Source: Bacillus sp. SD088 (GTDB lineage: Bacteria; Bacillota; Bacilli; Bacillales; Bacillaceae_C). From it: DNA of 55,470 bases. Of this stretch, positions 35,281 to 43,219 are shown piece after piece; position 1 is the stretch's first letter, and each line of letters opens with the position of its first letter. Where the stretch lies: the NCBI RefSeq assembly GCF_017355205.1, contig NZ_JADIJK010000033.1, positions 1 through 55,470 of the forward strand, read 5' to 3'. A model generated the notes under the pieces. It had not been told where the DNA came from. It worked only from the letters and a program-made list of their open reading frames with translations, and made no database searches. The position numbers and the translations under genes were made by a program.

Positions 35281-35718
35281 ATGATTGTGAATATTTATCC
35301 GTATTTGACAATGAACGGTAATGGGCAAGAAGCTATTAAATTTTATGAGAATGCGTTGAATGCAACCGTTTTAAATGTACAGACATTTGGCGATATGCCA
35401 GAAAATCCTGGATCACCACTAATGACTGATGAGGCAAAAAATCGAGTCTTAAATGCTCATTTGAAAATAGGGGATACAGATTTAATGATTTCAGATACTT
35501 TTCCTGGTCCGCATGAAGAATCTTATCAGCTAGGATCACAAGTATCGATCGCTATTACCATTAATAATGCTGAGACATCAAAAGAAGTATTTACAAAACT
35601 ATTAGAAGATGGGCAAGAAATTATGGCGCTACAAGAAACCTTCTGGAGTCCATTATATGGACAAGTAACAGATAAATTTGGCGTGACATGGCAAATCTCA
35701 ACAAACCTGCAGGAATAA
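35281..35718 (+). CDS. VOC-superfamily protein, PhnB-like
   Basis: 145 aa. IYPYLTMNGNGQEAIKFYEN opens and PLYGQVTDKFGVTWQIST closes the VOC fold in the same PhnB-type arrangement as the protein at 11361-11819. Metal ligands are not conserved as in glyoxalase I, so catalysis is uncertain. Ribosome site AACGAGGAG. Single gene with its own terminator. Confidence 0.85.
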   Translation: MIVNIYPYLTMNGNGQEAIKFYENALNATVLNVQTFGDMPENPGSPLMTDEAKNRVLNAHLKIGDTDLMISDTFPGPHEESYQLGSQVSIAITINNAETSKEVFTKLLEDGQEIMALQETFWSPLYGQVTDKFGVTWQISTNLQE

Positions 35719-35749
35719 TTAAACGAATACTTTTTTATTGCGCTAGGTA

Positions 35750-35798
35750 AGCACTCAAAAATGGGATTTGGCTTTAGGCCCTGTTTTCGAGTGCTTAT
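35750..35798 (+). terminator. Terminator after the PhnB-like gene
   Basis: AAGCACTC and GAGTGCTT arms with inner GGG/CCC pairing and T-rich 3' side. Confidence 0.6.
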
Positions 35799-35930
35799 TT
35801 AATTATGGATTCCTCCGATATGGACAAGTGAAATTGAGCAAGCATCTGAATTTATAATTAATTCGGGGGATGCACTCTATATATTGTAAAAATCATTAAT
35901 GGCGTTTTTACTGCTATGTTCATTCATATA

Positions 35931-36166
35931 TAGTGAAACTTCAATCAGTGGGGGTTTCCTTCAGTTTCCTTCATCCCCCACTGATTTCAGAAGATCAAAG
36001 GCTAAATTCGCGACGTCCTGTCGGCAGGCTCAAAGCACGACATCCTGTCGTTTCGCCCGCACTAGTACGTCCTGTACGTCGCAACGCCTTTGTGACCAAC
36101 TTCCTGTCGGCCGAACCAAATCGGGGTTTTACAGCCAGTTAAATACTGAAGATACTTCAAAAATAC
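35931..36166 (+). repeat. Interspersed repeat family B, copy 2 (long form)
   Basis: Same start (AGTGAAACTTCAATCAGTGG), same hairpin ATCAGTGGGGG/CCCCCACTGAT, same end (TTTTACAGCCAGTTAA). Its interior is longer and holds a GC-rich run in which GACGTCCTGTCG-like units recur three or four times. Confidence 0.75.
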
Positions 36167-36170
36167 GGGA

Positions 36171-36752
36171 TTATTGTAACATACTCTCCAATTTATTCTT
36201 CACTAATGCCCATTCTCGGTCGATTACACTATAAAACACTGAGTCTCTTAAATAACCATCAGGCATAATAACATGATTCCGAAGCACTCCTTCTTTTACC
36301 GCACCCAGTCGTTCAATTGCCTGCTGAGACCGCATATTACGACCATCCGTTTTTAATTGAACACGAATCGCCCCAAGTGTCTCAAAGCAGTGCTTTAAAA
36401 GAAGATACTTACATTCTGTATTTATTCTAGTTCGCCAAACAGTTGGAGCCAGCCATGTCCAACCAATTTCCAAGTTACGGTTTGGGATGGATATATTAAG
36501 TAAACGAGTACTTCCCACAATTTTCCCCGACTCCTTATCGAAGATAACAAAAGGAAATTCACTTCCTTTTTCTCTCGCTTGAAGTGCTCCATCCACAAGG
36601 AACCTTATATCTTCAATCGATTGAATCTTCATTGGCATATAAGCCCATATATCTGGATTATTTCCCGCCTCAAATAATGCCTGTACGTGATGATCCTCCA
36701 TAGGTTGTATCTTGACTCTATCTCCTATTAATACTACTGGTGTTATTTCCAT
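36171..36752 (-). CDS. RimJ/RimL-type GNAT acetyltransferase
   Basis: 193 aa from ATG 36752 (AAAGGAGAAG upstream). LEIGWTWLAPTVWRTRINTE (about 93-112) is the acetyl-CoA region of the RimJ/RimL subgroup, though the Q/R-x-x-G-x-G loop is degenerate (WRTRINTE). QQAIERLGAVKEGVLRNHV is the typical C-terminal part. Probably acetylates the N-terminus of a protein or a small amine. The stop lies a few bases from repeat family B. Confidence 0.85.
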   Translation of the reverse strand: MEITPVVLIGDRVKIQPMEDHHVQALFEAGNNPDIWAYMPMKIQSIEDIRFLVDGALQAREKGSEFPFVIFDKESGKIVGSTRLLNISIPNRNLEIGWTWLAPTVWRTRINTECKYLLLKHCFETLGAIRVQLKTDGRNMRSQQAIERLGAVKEGVLRNHVIMPDGYLRDSVFYSVIDREWALVKNKLESMLQ

Positions 36753-37023
36753 CACTCTTCTCCTTTTTTCTTTAGTATGATTATATAAACAAACTGATCT
36801 ATATTAAAGTGATAGTTGTTTATTTTTATAAAGGAAAGATCCGGATTTTTCCTTACGTAAGTGAGTCTCTATAAAGATTTAGTTCATACTCATTTTTTAA
36901 ATTCAGCATGAACAGAATTTTTTATCATACTTTATTATAAGTGGCAATTTTCATTTCAAAATTAAAACCAATAAGGATATGAATGTGAGCCTTCCCTCAC
37001 AAATATATTTTGGAGGTGAGAAA

Positions 37024-37464
37024 ATGGGAAGAGTTGCTTACCGAAATGCAGACGTTGACTTAATGGCAAGGATGATGAGAGCAGAGGCTGAGGGTGAAGG
37101 AAAACAAGGAATGCTATATGTGGGAAACGTAATTGTTAACCGTGTTGTAGCAGATTGTAGTGATTTTAATGATTTGAGAACAGTTGAACAGGTCATTTTT
37201 CAAGTACAAGGAGGAAATTACTCATTTGAAGCTGTTCAAAAAGGGAATGCATTCTATCAAAGAGCAAGAGAGTCAGAAAGAAAATTAGCAAGGCAAACTT
37301 TGGAGCATTGGAGAGATCACCCAGCAAAATATGCCCTTTGGTACTTTAATCCATATGCTCCGTGCCCTCCAACATGGTATGATCAACCTTTTACTGGTCA
37401 ATTCAAACAGCATTGTTTTTATGAACCAGCACCTGGAACATGTGAGAGTGTTTATAATGGTTGA
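37024..37464 (+). CDS. cwlJ: Spore cortex-lytic hydrolase CwlJ
   Basis: 146 aa from ATG 37024 (GGAGGTG upstream), close to B. subtilis CwlJ (142). DLMARMMRAEAEGEGKQGML and VGNVIVNR carry the Glu of the SleB/CwlJ lytic domain; WYFNP and QFKQHCFYEP are conserved in CwlJ. No signal peptide, as in CwlJ, which is placed in the coat from the mother cell. Degrades cortex peptidoglycan during germination. The usual partner gerQ is not adjacent. Confidence 0.92.
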   Translation: MGRVAYRNADVDLMARMMRAEAEGEGKQGMLYVGNVIVNRVVADCSDFNDLRTVEQVIFQVQGGNYSFEAVQKGNAFYQRARESERKLARQTLEHWRDHPAKYALWYFNPYAPCPPTWYDQPFTGQFKQHCFYEPAPGTCESVYNG

Positions 37465-37613
37465 TGATTTTGCAAATATAAGCTGATAAGACTCATCCAT
37501 ACTATAAAGTTTTTGGCAGGAAACTACAGTATGTTGGATTATTTACAATCTGTTAATCATAATTATTTACTAACATCAAGCTTATTAGATAGCATTGTAA
37601 TTTAATAAAGCTA

Positions 37614-37643
37614 GGGCAGGTTCATGAAAAGATGAACCTGCCC
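37614..37643. terminator. Bidirectional terminator between cwlJ and the exporter
   Basis: GGGCAGGTTCAT, 6-base loop, ATGAACCTGCCC: a perfect 12-bp stem with T-rich 3' side. Confidence 0.85.
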
Positions 37644-37734
37644 CTCTTTAATACAGTAAAATTTACATTTCCAACGAAAGGTAAATCATTTATCTTTTTT
37701 TAAAATGTAACCTTTTAAAGAATTTCGACATTCT

Positions 37735-38925
37735 TCAACACATCGCATCTCGTTTATAAAGTAAGAGTAAGCTTATTAAAAGCATAATAACCCCTAGTGC
37801 TAAAAAATATAGTGGCATCGCAAGGACTGTTTCATTATGGAAAATGCTCATACCATAGATTATAGCGCTGACGAGTAAATAATAACCTAAACTAAATAGC
37901 GCACTTGCAGAACCAATAACGTCTTGAAAATCAGTGAGCGCTAAACTTAAACAGTTTGGTAAAGCAGTACCTGTACCAAATAAAATAATGAACACACTAA
38001 CAATCATGGTTGGCATTTGTAATGAAATCGATAAAAAATGTACCGATGTAGCAAGCAATGTACCGATGAGCATAATGGCTAACCCGGCTAAGATAATCTT
38101 CTCAGGTTTTGTGTGGCTAACGAGTCGTTTAGATAGCAACGCACCTGCGATAGAAGCGAGTGCAACGATAATGCCTAAAAAACCATACATCGCACTTGTT
38201 AGTTTAAAGTATTGTGTAAAAATAAATGGTGCTTCGGTATAATAGCTAAATAATACACCGTTAATACAGCCAATTAATACGCCATAACACCATAGACGCG
38301 CATTTGTAAATATGCGCTTCACTATTGGTAATAAAGGCTTCATTTCGATTGTAGTAAGGGCTGTTTCAGGCAGGCGTAAAAAAGCATAGCAAAATACAAT
38401 AATACTCATAGTGACTAACACCAAAAATACAACTTTAAAGCCAAAATAATAATCGGTAAAGCCACCGATTAACGGGCCAATAGCAGGTGTAAAGGCTATT
38501 GCAGCTGAAATTTGAGCGAACAGTTTATGACGCTCAACGCCTGAAAAGCTTTCGCGTAAAATCGTTTGTGTCACGACAGAGCCAACACTTGCACCAAACG
38601 CTTGAATAAAGCGTGCGACTAATAAAACCGCCATTTCATTAGCTACTAAACAAAGTACGTTACCAACAAAATATATAAACACCCCATAAAGCATCGCCTT
38701 GCGACGACCAATTTTATCGGATAAACGCCCAAAGAAAAATACTCCGAAAGCAAAAGCGATAAAGTACACACTCATCGTAAGTTGTGCATCACTCATAGAA
38801 GTTTCCAACGCTTCTGCGATAGAAGGTAATGATGGGCTAAAAATTGTTTCACTAATTTGTGGAAAGCCTACTAATATAATCAATAATAATAAGCTTGGTG
38901 TTTTGTTTCCGATGTTTTTCCTCAA
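37735..38925 (-). CDS. Bcr/CflA-family drug-resistance MFS transporter
   Basis: 396 aa, twelve membrane segments. FGRLSDKIGRRKAMLYGVFI is motif A, and IQAFGASVGSVVTQTILRES is motif C-like of DHA1 exporters. The Bcr/CflA group pumps bicyclomycin, sulfonamides, phenicols or dipeptides. TTG start with GGGAGG upstream. A 17-codon ORF with its own ribosome site precedes it and may regulate its translation. Confidence 0.9.
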   Translation of the reverse strand: MRKNIGNKTPSLLLLIILVGFPQISETIFSPSLPSIAEALETSMSDAQLTMSVYFIAFAFGVFFFGRLSDKIGRRKAMLYGVFIYFVGNVLCLVANEMAVLLVARFIQAFGASVGSVVTQTILRESFSGVERHKLFAQISAAIAFTPAIGPLIGGFTDYYFGFKVVFLVLVTMSIIVFCYAFLRLPETALTTIEMKPLLPIVKRIFTNARLWCYGVLIGCINGVLFSYYTEAPFIFTQYFKLTSAMYGFLGIIVALASIAGALLSKRLVSHTKPEKIILAGLAIMLIGTLLATSVHFLSISLQMPTMIVSVFIILFGTGTALPNCLSLALTDFQDVIGSASALFSLGYYLLVSAIIYGMSIFHNETVLAMPLYFLALGVIMLLISLLLLYKRDAMC

Positions 38926-38967
38926 AATAATCCTCCCCTAGGTAATTATAGGTTTGAAAGAAAAACA

Positions 38968-39021
38968 TCATAGCTTGGGAAATGGGGGTTTCACGAGTTT
39001 AATCTTTTCTAATTCACTCAT
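38968..39021 (-). CDS. 17-codon ORF, candidate leader peptide for the exporter
   Basis: ATG 39021 with AAAGGAAG upstream reads MSELEKIKLVKPPFPKL then TGA. It is on the exporter's strand and ends 43 bases before the exporter's TTG. Proline pairs near the end (KPPFPKL) are the kind of sequence that stalls ribosomes. It could be a translational attenuator; it could also be the start of a lost gene. Confidence 0.4.
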   Translation of the reverse strand: MSELEKIKLVKPPFPKL

Positions 39022-39196
39022 GAATTCACTTCCTTTTAATAAAAAATACATAGAAGATTATACAATTGAAAGGAATAAAAGTAAAACAGCGCTACTTTGG
39101 TAGATTTGGAATAAAGTTCAATCAAAAATAGGTAGCAAACCCATTTTTACTCGACAGATTTAAGTATCGATTTTGTAAAAAAGCTTAATCATTCTA

Positions 39197-39310
39197 TCAT
39201 TGATCTTCTGTTTCAATTCCCTTTTCAGCAAAATAGAGTCTAATTTTCTCCCGTCCATCACGAGTCCAAAATCCGAAATCCAATATCACATTGGTATTTG
39301 CTGCTATGAT
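39197..39310 (-). pseudogene. Relic of an AAA_33-type P-loop kinase
   Basis: The minus strand reads AANTNVILDFGFWTRDGREK, then IRLYFAEKGIETEDQ and stop at 39197. VILDFGFWxR..R is the Walker B region and following Arg helix of zeta-toxin-like small kinases. Walker A and the C-terminal lid are missing. Confidence 0.55.
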
Positions 39311-39409
39311 TTGCTCCCTGGTCACAGGAAGGATGAGACAGCAATCGAAAAGAAATGTTAAAGAAATGACTATGATACGATTGAATTACGTTAAAACCAA
39401 GGAGGGAAA

Positions 39410-39485
39410 AATGGCAGTAAAAGTTGCCCCGTATTTGATGTTGGATGGAAATGCTAAGGAAGCCATTCAGTATATTTCTAATTGA
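39410..39485 (+). pseudogene. N-terminal relic of a PhnB-like VOC gene
   Basis: With a strong ribosome site (AAGGAGGG), ATG 39410 starts MAVKVAPYLMLDGNAKEAIQ, then YISN and TGA. It matches the opening of the intact PhnB-like proteins at 11361 and 35281. The following 130 bases carry no further frame of the family that I can follow. Confidence 0.65.
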
Positions 39486-39657
39486 TACGGAAAGACAAGG
39501 CTATACTAGTGAAGGCGATTTTAACCAACGACAATACCTTTATTCGTTTAATTAGTGAGTTTTCAACTTGATGATTTAGATGAAAAATTCCAGGGAGCAC
39601 ATGAAAAAAGGCTAGTGTAAAGTGACTGGAAATACCGTAAAAGAAGGAGATATTGAT

Positions 39658-40059
39658 ATGATTACACAGATTGCACAAGTACCTATTCTCGTTAAGGACC
39701 TTGAGGAAGCAAAACAATTCTATACTGAAGCATTAGGTTTTGTTGTTCGGGAAGAAATAGAGTTTTCTCCGGGCTGGAAATATCTTACGGTTTCTCCAAC
39801 GGAAACTAGTGAGACACAATTGGAATTAATGAAGGCCGAGACACCAGAGCAAGAACAAATGATTGGTAGACAACTGGTAGGACGAGCGGCGCTGATGTTT
39901 TTAAGCGAAGACATTGAAACAGACTATCATGAAATGAAAGCAAAGGGTGTGGTCTTCCACAGCGAACCTAAGTCAGTTCCCGGAGGAAAAGGCGCAGGTT
40001 TCGAAGATTTGTATGGTAATGCCTTTGACCTGTATCAGCTAGATATAAAAGAAGAATAG
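39658..40059 (+). CDS. VOC-superfamily (glyoxalase-like) protein
   Basis: 133 aa from ATG 39658 (AAGGAGAT upstream; the longer frame lacks support). AQVPILVKDLEEAKQFYTEA is the first beta-alpha unit and GKGAGFEDLYGNAFDLYQ the last, with a Glu placed as in metal-binding VOC members. Likely a small-molecule isomerase, lyase or drug-binding protein. A family A repeat follows directly. Confidence 0.83.
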   Translation: MITQIAQVPILVKDLEEAKQFYTEALGFVVREEIEFSPGWKYLTVSPTETSETQLELMKAETPEQEQMIGRQLVGRAALMFLSEDIETDYHEMKAKGVVFHSEPKSVPGGKGAGFEDLYGNAFDLYQLDIKEE

Positions 40060-40062
40060 AAT

Positions 40063-40351
40063 ACCGTCAAAGACGAACAATGTATTGCCTTAGCCGACGC
40101 AGACTCCCACGGGAAGTGAGAGTAAGATAAGTGACGGGGCTTTCCGCAGGCGGCTGGTGAGCTTCCTCATGCTGTCGCACTCCGGGATTTCACCGATGCC
40201 TTTGCGACGAACACGATGTTCTAGTGTCGGTGTTGGTCACTGGACGTGACCGTCATTAGCCGACCTCCCGCAGGAGTCTTCGTATATTTCTACGCTAAGG
40301 TAATACATTGTTCGGTTTTAGAGCTCGATTTTTTAGTTTTGTCTCAGCCTC
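40063..40351 (+). repeat. Interspersed repeat family A, copy 7 (long form)
   Basis: Opens just after the VOC stop with GACGAACAATGTATTGCCTT and ends TTTTGTCTCAGCCTC. The 289-bp span contains a GC-rich insert with an outer pair GACTCCCACGGGA / TCCCGCAGGAGTC, so it is family A with a nested palindromic unit like that of copy 5. Confidence 0.7.
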
Positions 40352-40482
40352 TTTAAATATTTTTCAATCAATGGAGCAGATTGACCATAAGCACCAAAAC
40401 TATATCCAATGCATAATTTCCAACTGGTCTTAAATCATTTCCATTTTGAGGTACTGACCTTTTTTTTATTAATTTAAAAAAC

Positions 40483-40530
40483 AAGAAACCTCTATTACCT
40501 ATGGAATAACCACACAAGTAGAGGCTTCTT
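40483..40530 (-). terminator. Terminator after the HipA-like gene
   Basis: AAGAAACCTCTA and TAGAGGCTTCTT arms with T-rich tail on the minus strand, directly abutting the stop codon. Confidence 0.75.
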
Positions 40531-41790
40531 TTACCGTTTAAATTTATTTCCCTTTTTTTCTAAATTCTTATGTCCGCTATTTTTTATATCTTTTTTTACA
40601 TCAGAAGTAGTATCAAGTCCTGCAAAGTAATGATTTCTTGATTTATCATTGATGACTTCTTGAAGCATTGTTACACGTTCACAAAAAGCAAAGCAAATAG
40701 CATCGGTTCGTGCCTCATCAACAAATAGAGAATCCTTTACAATTTCTCTATACTCTTCCTCTATATTTTTAAGAGAAGATAAATCAACCCAATCAAAATC
40801 TGTTACAAGTTTGATCTGATCCTCATGGTTATTTTTAAATGGTTTACAGTTTATTTTGCCATCTGCATGAATGAGAGACACTGGTTTCGAATACCATAAG
40901 GAAGTTCCACTATCAAATACAGGTGAAGCACCTAACCATTCCAAGTTTTCTGCATTGCGAATAACGCCAAAATTGTATTGATGTCTGTCCTCATTCATAA
41001 CTAAATAATCAAGCACTAACATTTGGTTTATAGATTCTTCTATGTTAGGTATTCCTAAATCGTTACAACAGTTTAAATAATGCTGATAAACAGATACATG
41101 ATTTTGTTTTTTCTCTGTTTGCATGACATACCACGCACTAATTAATTCTGTATTTGAAGTAACAAAATTTTCGCAAACACTATAGGGATACTCTTCTTGC
41201 TTCATTAAAGAATACGGTATATGATGAATACCTAATCGCTCGCATATTTTACTAGCAAACACTTCATTATAAGGTTCTTGTTGAGTTGCTCCACTTCCAC
41301 CTTTTATCAAACAACGCTTACCATTAACGATTGTCCATTTCTTTTTCAGCCATCCATCTGATGTATTGTCAGGAGACATTAAACTTATTTCTTCACTTTC
41401 TGTATGAAAACCAATTAGAATATTACCTACATCCTCAGAAAATGTATTGTCAAAAAAGTTCACATCAACCCATTTTATATCAGATCCTTTAGGACAAATC
41501 CAATATTGATCTGAAAGACTTAAACCTAAAGATTTCTCTAATAGCTTTTCGGTTTCTATTATATTCAATTTTTCTAAGGCTTCCCGAATACCATCCCTAC
41601 TTGCTGGTATTGATCTTGATCTCCACCATTCATTTAATGAAGCTCGATTAACCTTCCCCTTCTTAACTTCTATACCAATTGGCACATGTTTTCCATCATG
41701 TATCTCACCTATTTTGGCAATAGATGATGTTTGTTCGTCTAGGTTTATTTCAACTACTGGTGTTTGTTTATGCATCAAAGTATACTTCAA
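40531..41790 (-). CDS. HipA-like (CtkA-type) protein kinase
   Basis: 419 aa, TTG start at 41790 with AAGAAGGTG upstream; ATG 41775 is possible. The N-terminal 170 residues are specific to this subgroup. Then LIKGGSG (glycine-rich), VLDYLVMNEDRHQYNFGVIR (catalytic Asp and Asn of the NEDRHxxN loop) and PVFDSGTSLW (metal-binding Asp) match HipA/CtkA kinases. HipA toxins phosphorylate a tRNA synthetase; CtkA relatives phosphorylate other proteins. No HipB-type antitoxin is adjacent; a MepB-like gene lies upstream on the same strand. Confidence 0.85.
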   Translation of the reverse strand: MKYTLMHKQTPVVEINLDEQTSSIAKIGEIHDGKHVPIGIEVKKGKVNRASLNEWWRSRSIPASRDGIREALEKLNIIETEKLLEKSLGLSLSDQYWICPKGSDIKWVDVNFFDNTFSEDVGNILIGFHTESEEISLMSPDNTSDGWLKKKWTIVNGKRCLIKGGSGATQQEPYNEVFASKICERLGIHHIPYSLMKQEEYPYSVCENFVTSNTELISAWYVMQTEKKQNHVSVYQHYLNCCNDLGIPNIEESINQMLVLDYLVMNEDRHQYNFGVIRNAENLEWLGASPVFDSGTSLWYSKPVSLIHADGKINCKPFKNNHEDQIKLVTDFDWVDLSSLKNIEEEYREIVKDSLFVDEARTDAICFAFCERVTMLQEVINDKSRNHYFAGLDTTSDVKKDIKNSGHKNLEKKGNKFKR

Positions 41791-41888
41791 TTTTTACACC
41801 TTCTTTTAATTGATGATTAAAACTTTGATTTGTTTATAGCTTTTTCTTAGTAAACATTCTAACCTAGCTAAATAATAACACAAATACA

Positions 41889-41978
41889 CTATTCACGTCC
41901 TTCAAGCATTCGATCATATTCACTAATATTCCTATCCTTTTGATGTTCAAGATATGTTCTCCGGATCGCATAATGCAT
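41889..41978 (-). CDS. 29-codon ORF between MepB-like and HipA-like genes
   Basis: ATG 41978 preceded by AGGAAGTG reads MHYAIRRTYLEHQKDRNISE, then YDRMLEGRE. Charged and helical. It could be a small protein of the module or the tail of a lost gene; I do not recognise it. Confidence 0.3.
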   Translation of the reverse strand: MHYAIRRTYLEHQKDRNISEYDRMLEGRE

Positions 41979-42030
41979 TTCACTTCCTGCGACTCATTTA
42001 TAATCAATCAAATGTTCTGTTTGCAGAAGC

Positions 42031-42540
42031 TTAAAGTGAATACAGTTCTATTATTTTTTCTAAGGGTAATTTATTCGAGTTACACATATCAACAAAATAG
42101 GGAAGCTGCCATTTTTGAGTTTTCAGCGCTTGTTTACTGCTTGGACAATCCCAGCTAGGATAAACTCTTATTGCCATTCTCCCCTTTGTTGAGGCAGATC
42201 TAAGAATGTTCTGTTTTAAAAGAATTTCTTTCGGGAAAATAAATTGCCCAAACTCATGTTCATTTTTAATGGTAGTTATAACTAATAAATCCGGGGCTTC
42301 ATCATATGGGTAAGGTTGATTTTTATTATCTTTATCTTTTTCCCATAATGCTACAAACTGCCCTACTTTAGTAGGTGTTACATTCGCAACTCTGAACCGA
42401 ACTGTTTTAGAAGATAATTGAAATGTTCCAGCACCATACTTTGCATTTTGCTTTTCTTCTTGAACTGCCTTTACAGTTAAGTGATTCGGCTTGTAAATCA
42501 TTTTATTTACATAAGATAATGCTGTTAAAAAATTATTCAT
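42031..42540 (-). CDS. MepB-like protein
   Basis: 169 aa from ATG 42540 (AGGAGTG upstream; the ORF extends 7 codons further). YGAGTFQLSSKTVRFRVANV then TPTKVGQFVALWEK and the YDEAPDLLVI...GQFIFPKEIL segments follow the MepB family, named from the third gene of the Staphylococcus mepRAB locus and of unknown biochemical role. Neither a MepR (MarR) nor a MepA (MATE) homologue is next to it. It precedes the HipA-like kinase on the same strand, 240 bp apart. Confidence 0.75.
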   Translation of the reverse strand: MNNFLTALSYVNKMIYKPNHLTVKAVQEEKQNAKYGAGTFQLSSKTVRFRVANVTPTKVGQFVALWEKDKDNKNQPYPYDEAPDLLVITTIKNEHEFGQFIFPKEILLKQNILRSASTKGRMAIRVYPSWDCPSSKQALKTQKWQLPYFVDMCNSNKLPLEKIIELYSL

Positions 42541-42856
42541 TTCTTCACTCCTAAATTCCAAACAAAATGGGCTGTTTGTTGCATTCTCTCAAAATCCAGC
42601 TTGTTAACGCTATTGTATCAAACCCTTTTAACACATATCGAACTTTATTATAAAGCCATAATAAATACTAAAAAAATCCCTACCAAATTTTATTTTTTTA
42701 AAACAGTTTAAGTAAATACCGTTACATGGAAACACTTTGTAGAGCGCTTACTAACTACTTGGACTTTAAGCTATTATCCTTGCCGCTTTGTATTATATCG
42801 TTCCAATTTTTCATGAGGGTCCACCAATGGTATCTACCGATGAAGAAAAATGTCTC

Positions 42857-43074
42857 TCAGTCGAGCAAATACAATATGCCACTAGCCGTAATTCTGTAAA
42901 TTTTTCGAGGCGGACGATAAGACTCTTGTTCAATAGCTTGCAATTCAATAAATCCAGGTTTTTCCAATTTCGATAGAGATGGATAATTTTGCTGTTGATT
43001 TGCTGCTTTATTTCATATCCGCTTAACGGTTCTCATGCTAATAATCCTAATAAGGTGTATTGGATATTATTCAT
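42857..43074 (-). pseudogene. Decayed PadR-family regulator
   Basis: With a good ribosome site (AGAGGAG), ATG 43074 reads MNNIQYTLLGLLA then TGA then EPLSGYEIKQQIN, the start of the PadR HTH. After a deletion and frame change the sequence resumes as QNYPSLSKLEKPGFIELQAI, then EQESYRPPRKIYRIT, the PadR recognition helix and wing, ending at TGA 42857-42859. One nonsense codon and at least one deletion make it non-functional. Its operators in front of the divergent hydrolase are intact. Confidence 0.8.
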
Positions 43075-43121
43075 AAAGTTCTCCTCTTTCAAGCTCTGGA
43101 TTTATACACATTGATTTAGAT

Positions 43122-43199
43122 AGGTTAATTTTAACATAAAATAATAATTGACACGCAAAATCACATAGGTTAATATTAACATAGATTAAAATTAACCTA
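43122..43199. promoter_or_regulatory. Hydrolase promoter with three PadR-type operators
   Basis: Sites AGGTTAATTTTAACATA (43122-43138), AGGTTAATATTAACAT (43167-43182) and, inverted, GATTAAAATTAACCTA (43184-43199), all versions of GTTAATNTTAAC. A sigma-A promoter TTGACA (43148-43153), 17-bp spacer, TAATAT (43171-43176) faces the hydrolase, with the middle site over the -10. Confidence 0.8.
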
Positions 43200-43219
43200 A
43201 TATAAGGAGTGTGTTTATT

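Noticed and set aside
42788-42976. 62-codon plus-strand ORF
   Set aside because: Antisense to the PadR relic; its residues are explained by the regulator reading on the other strand.
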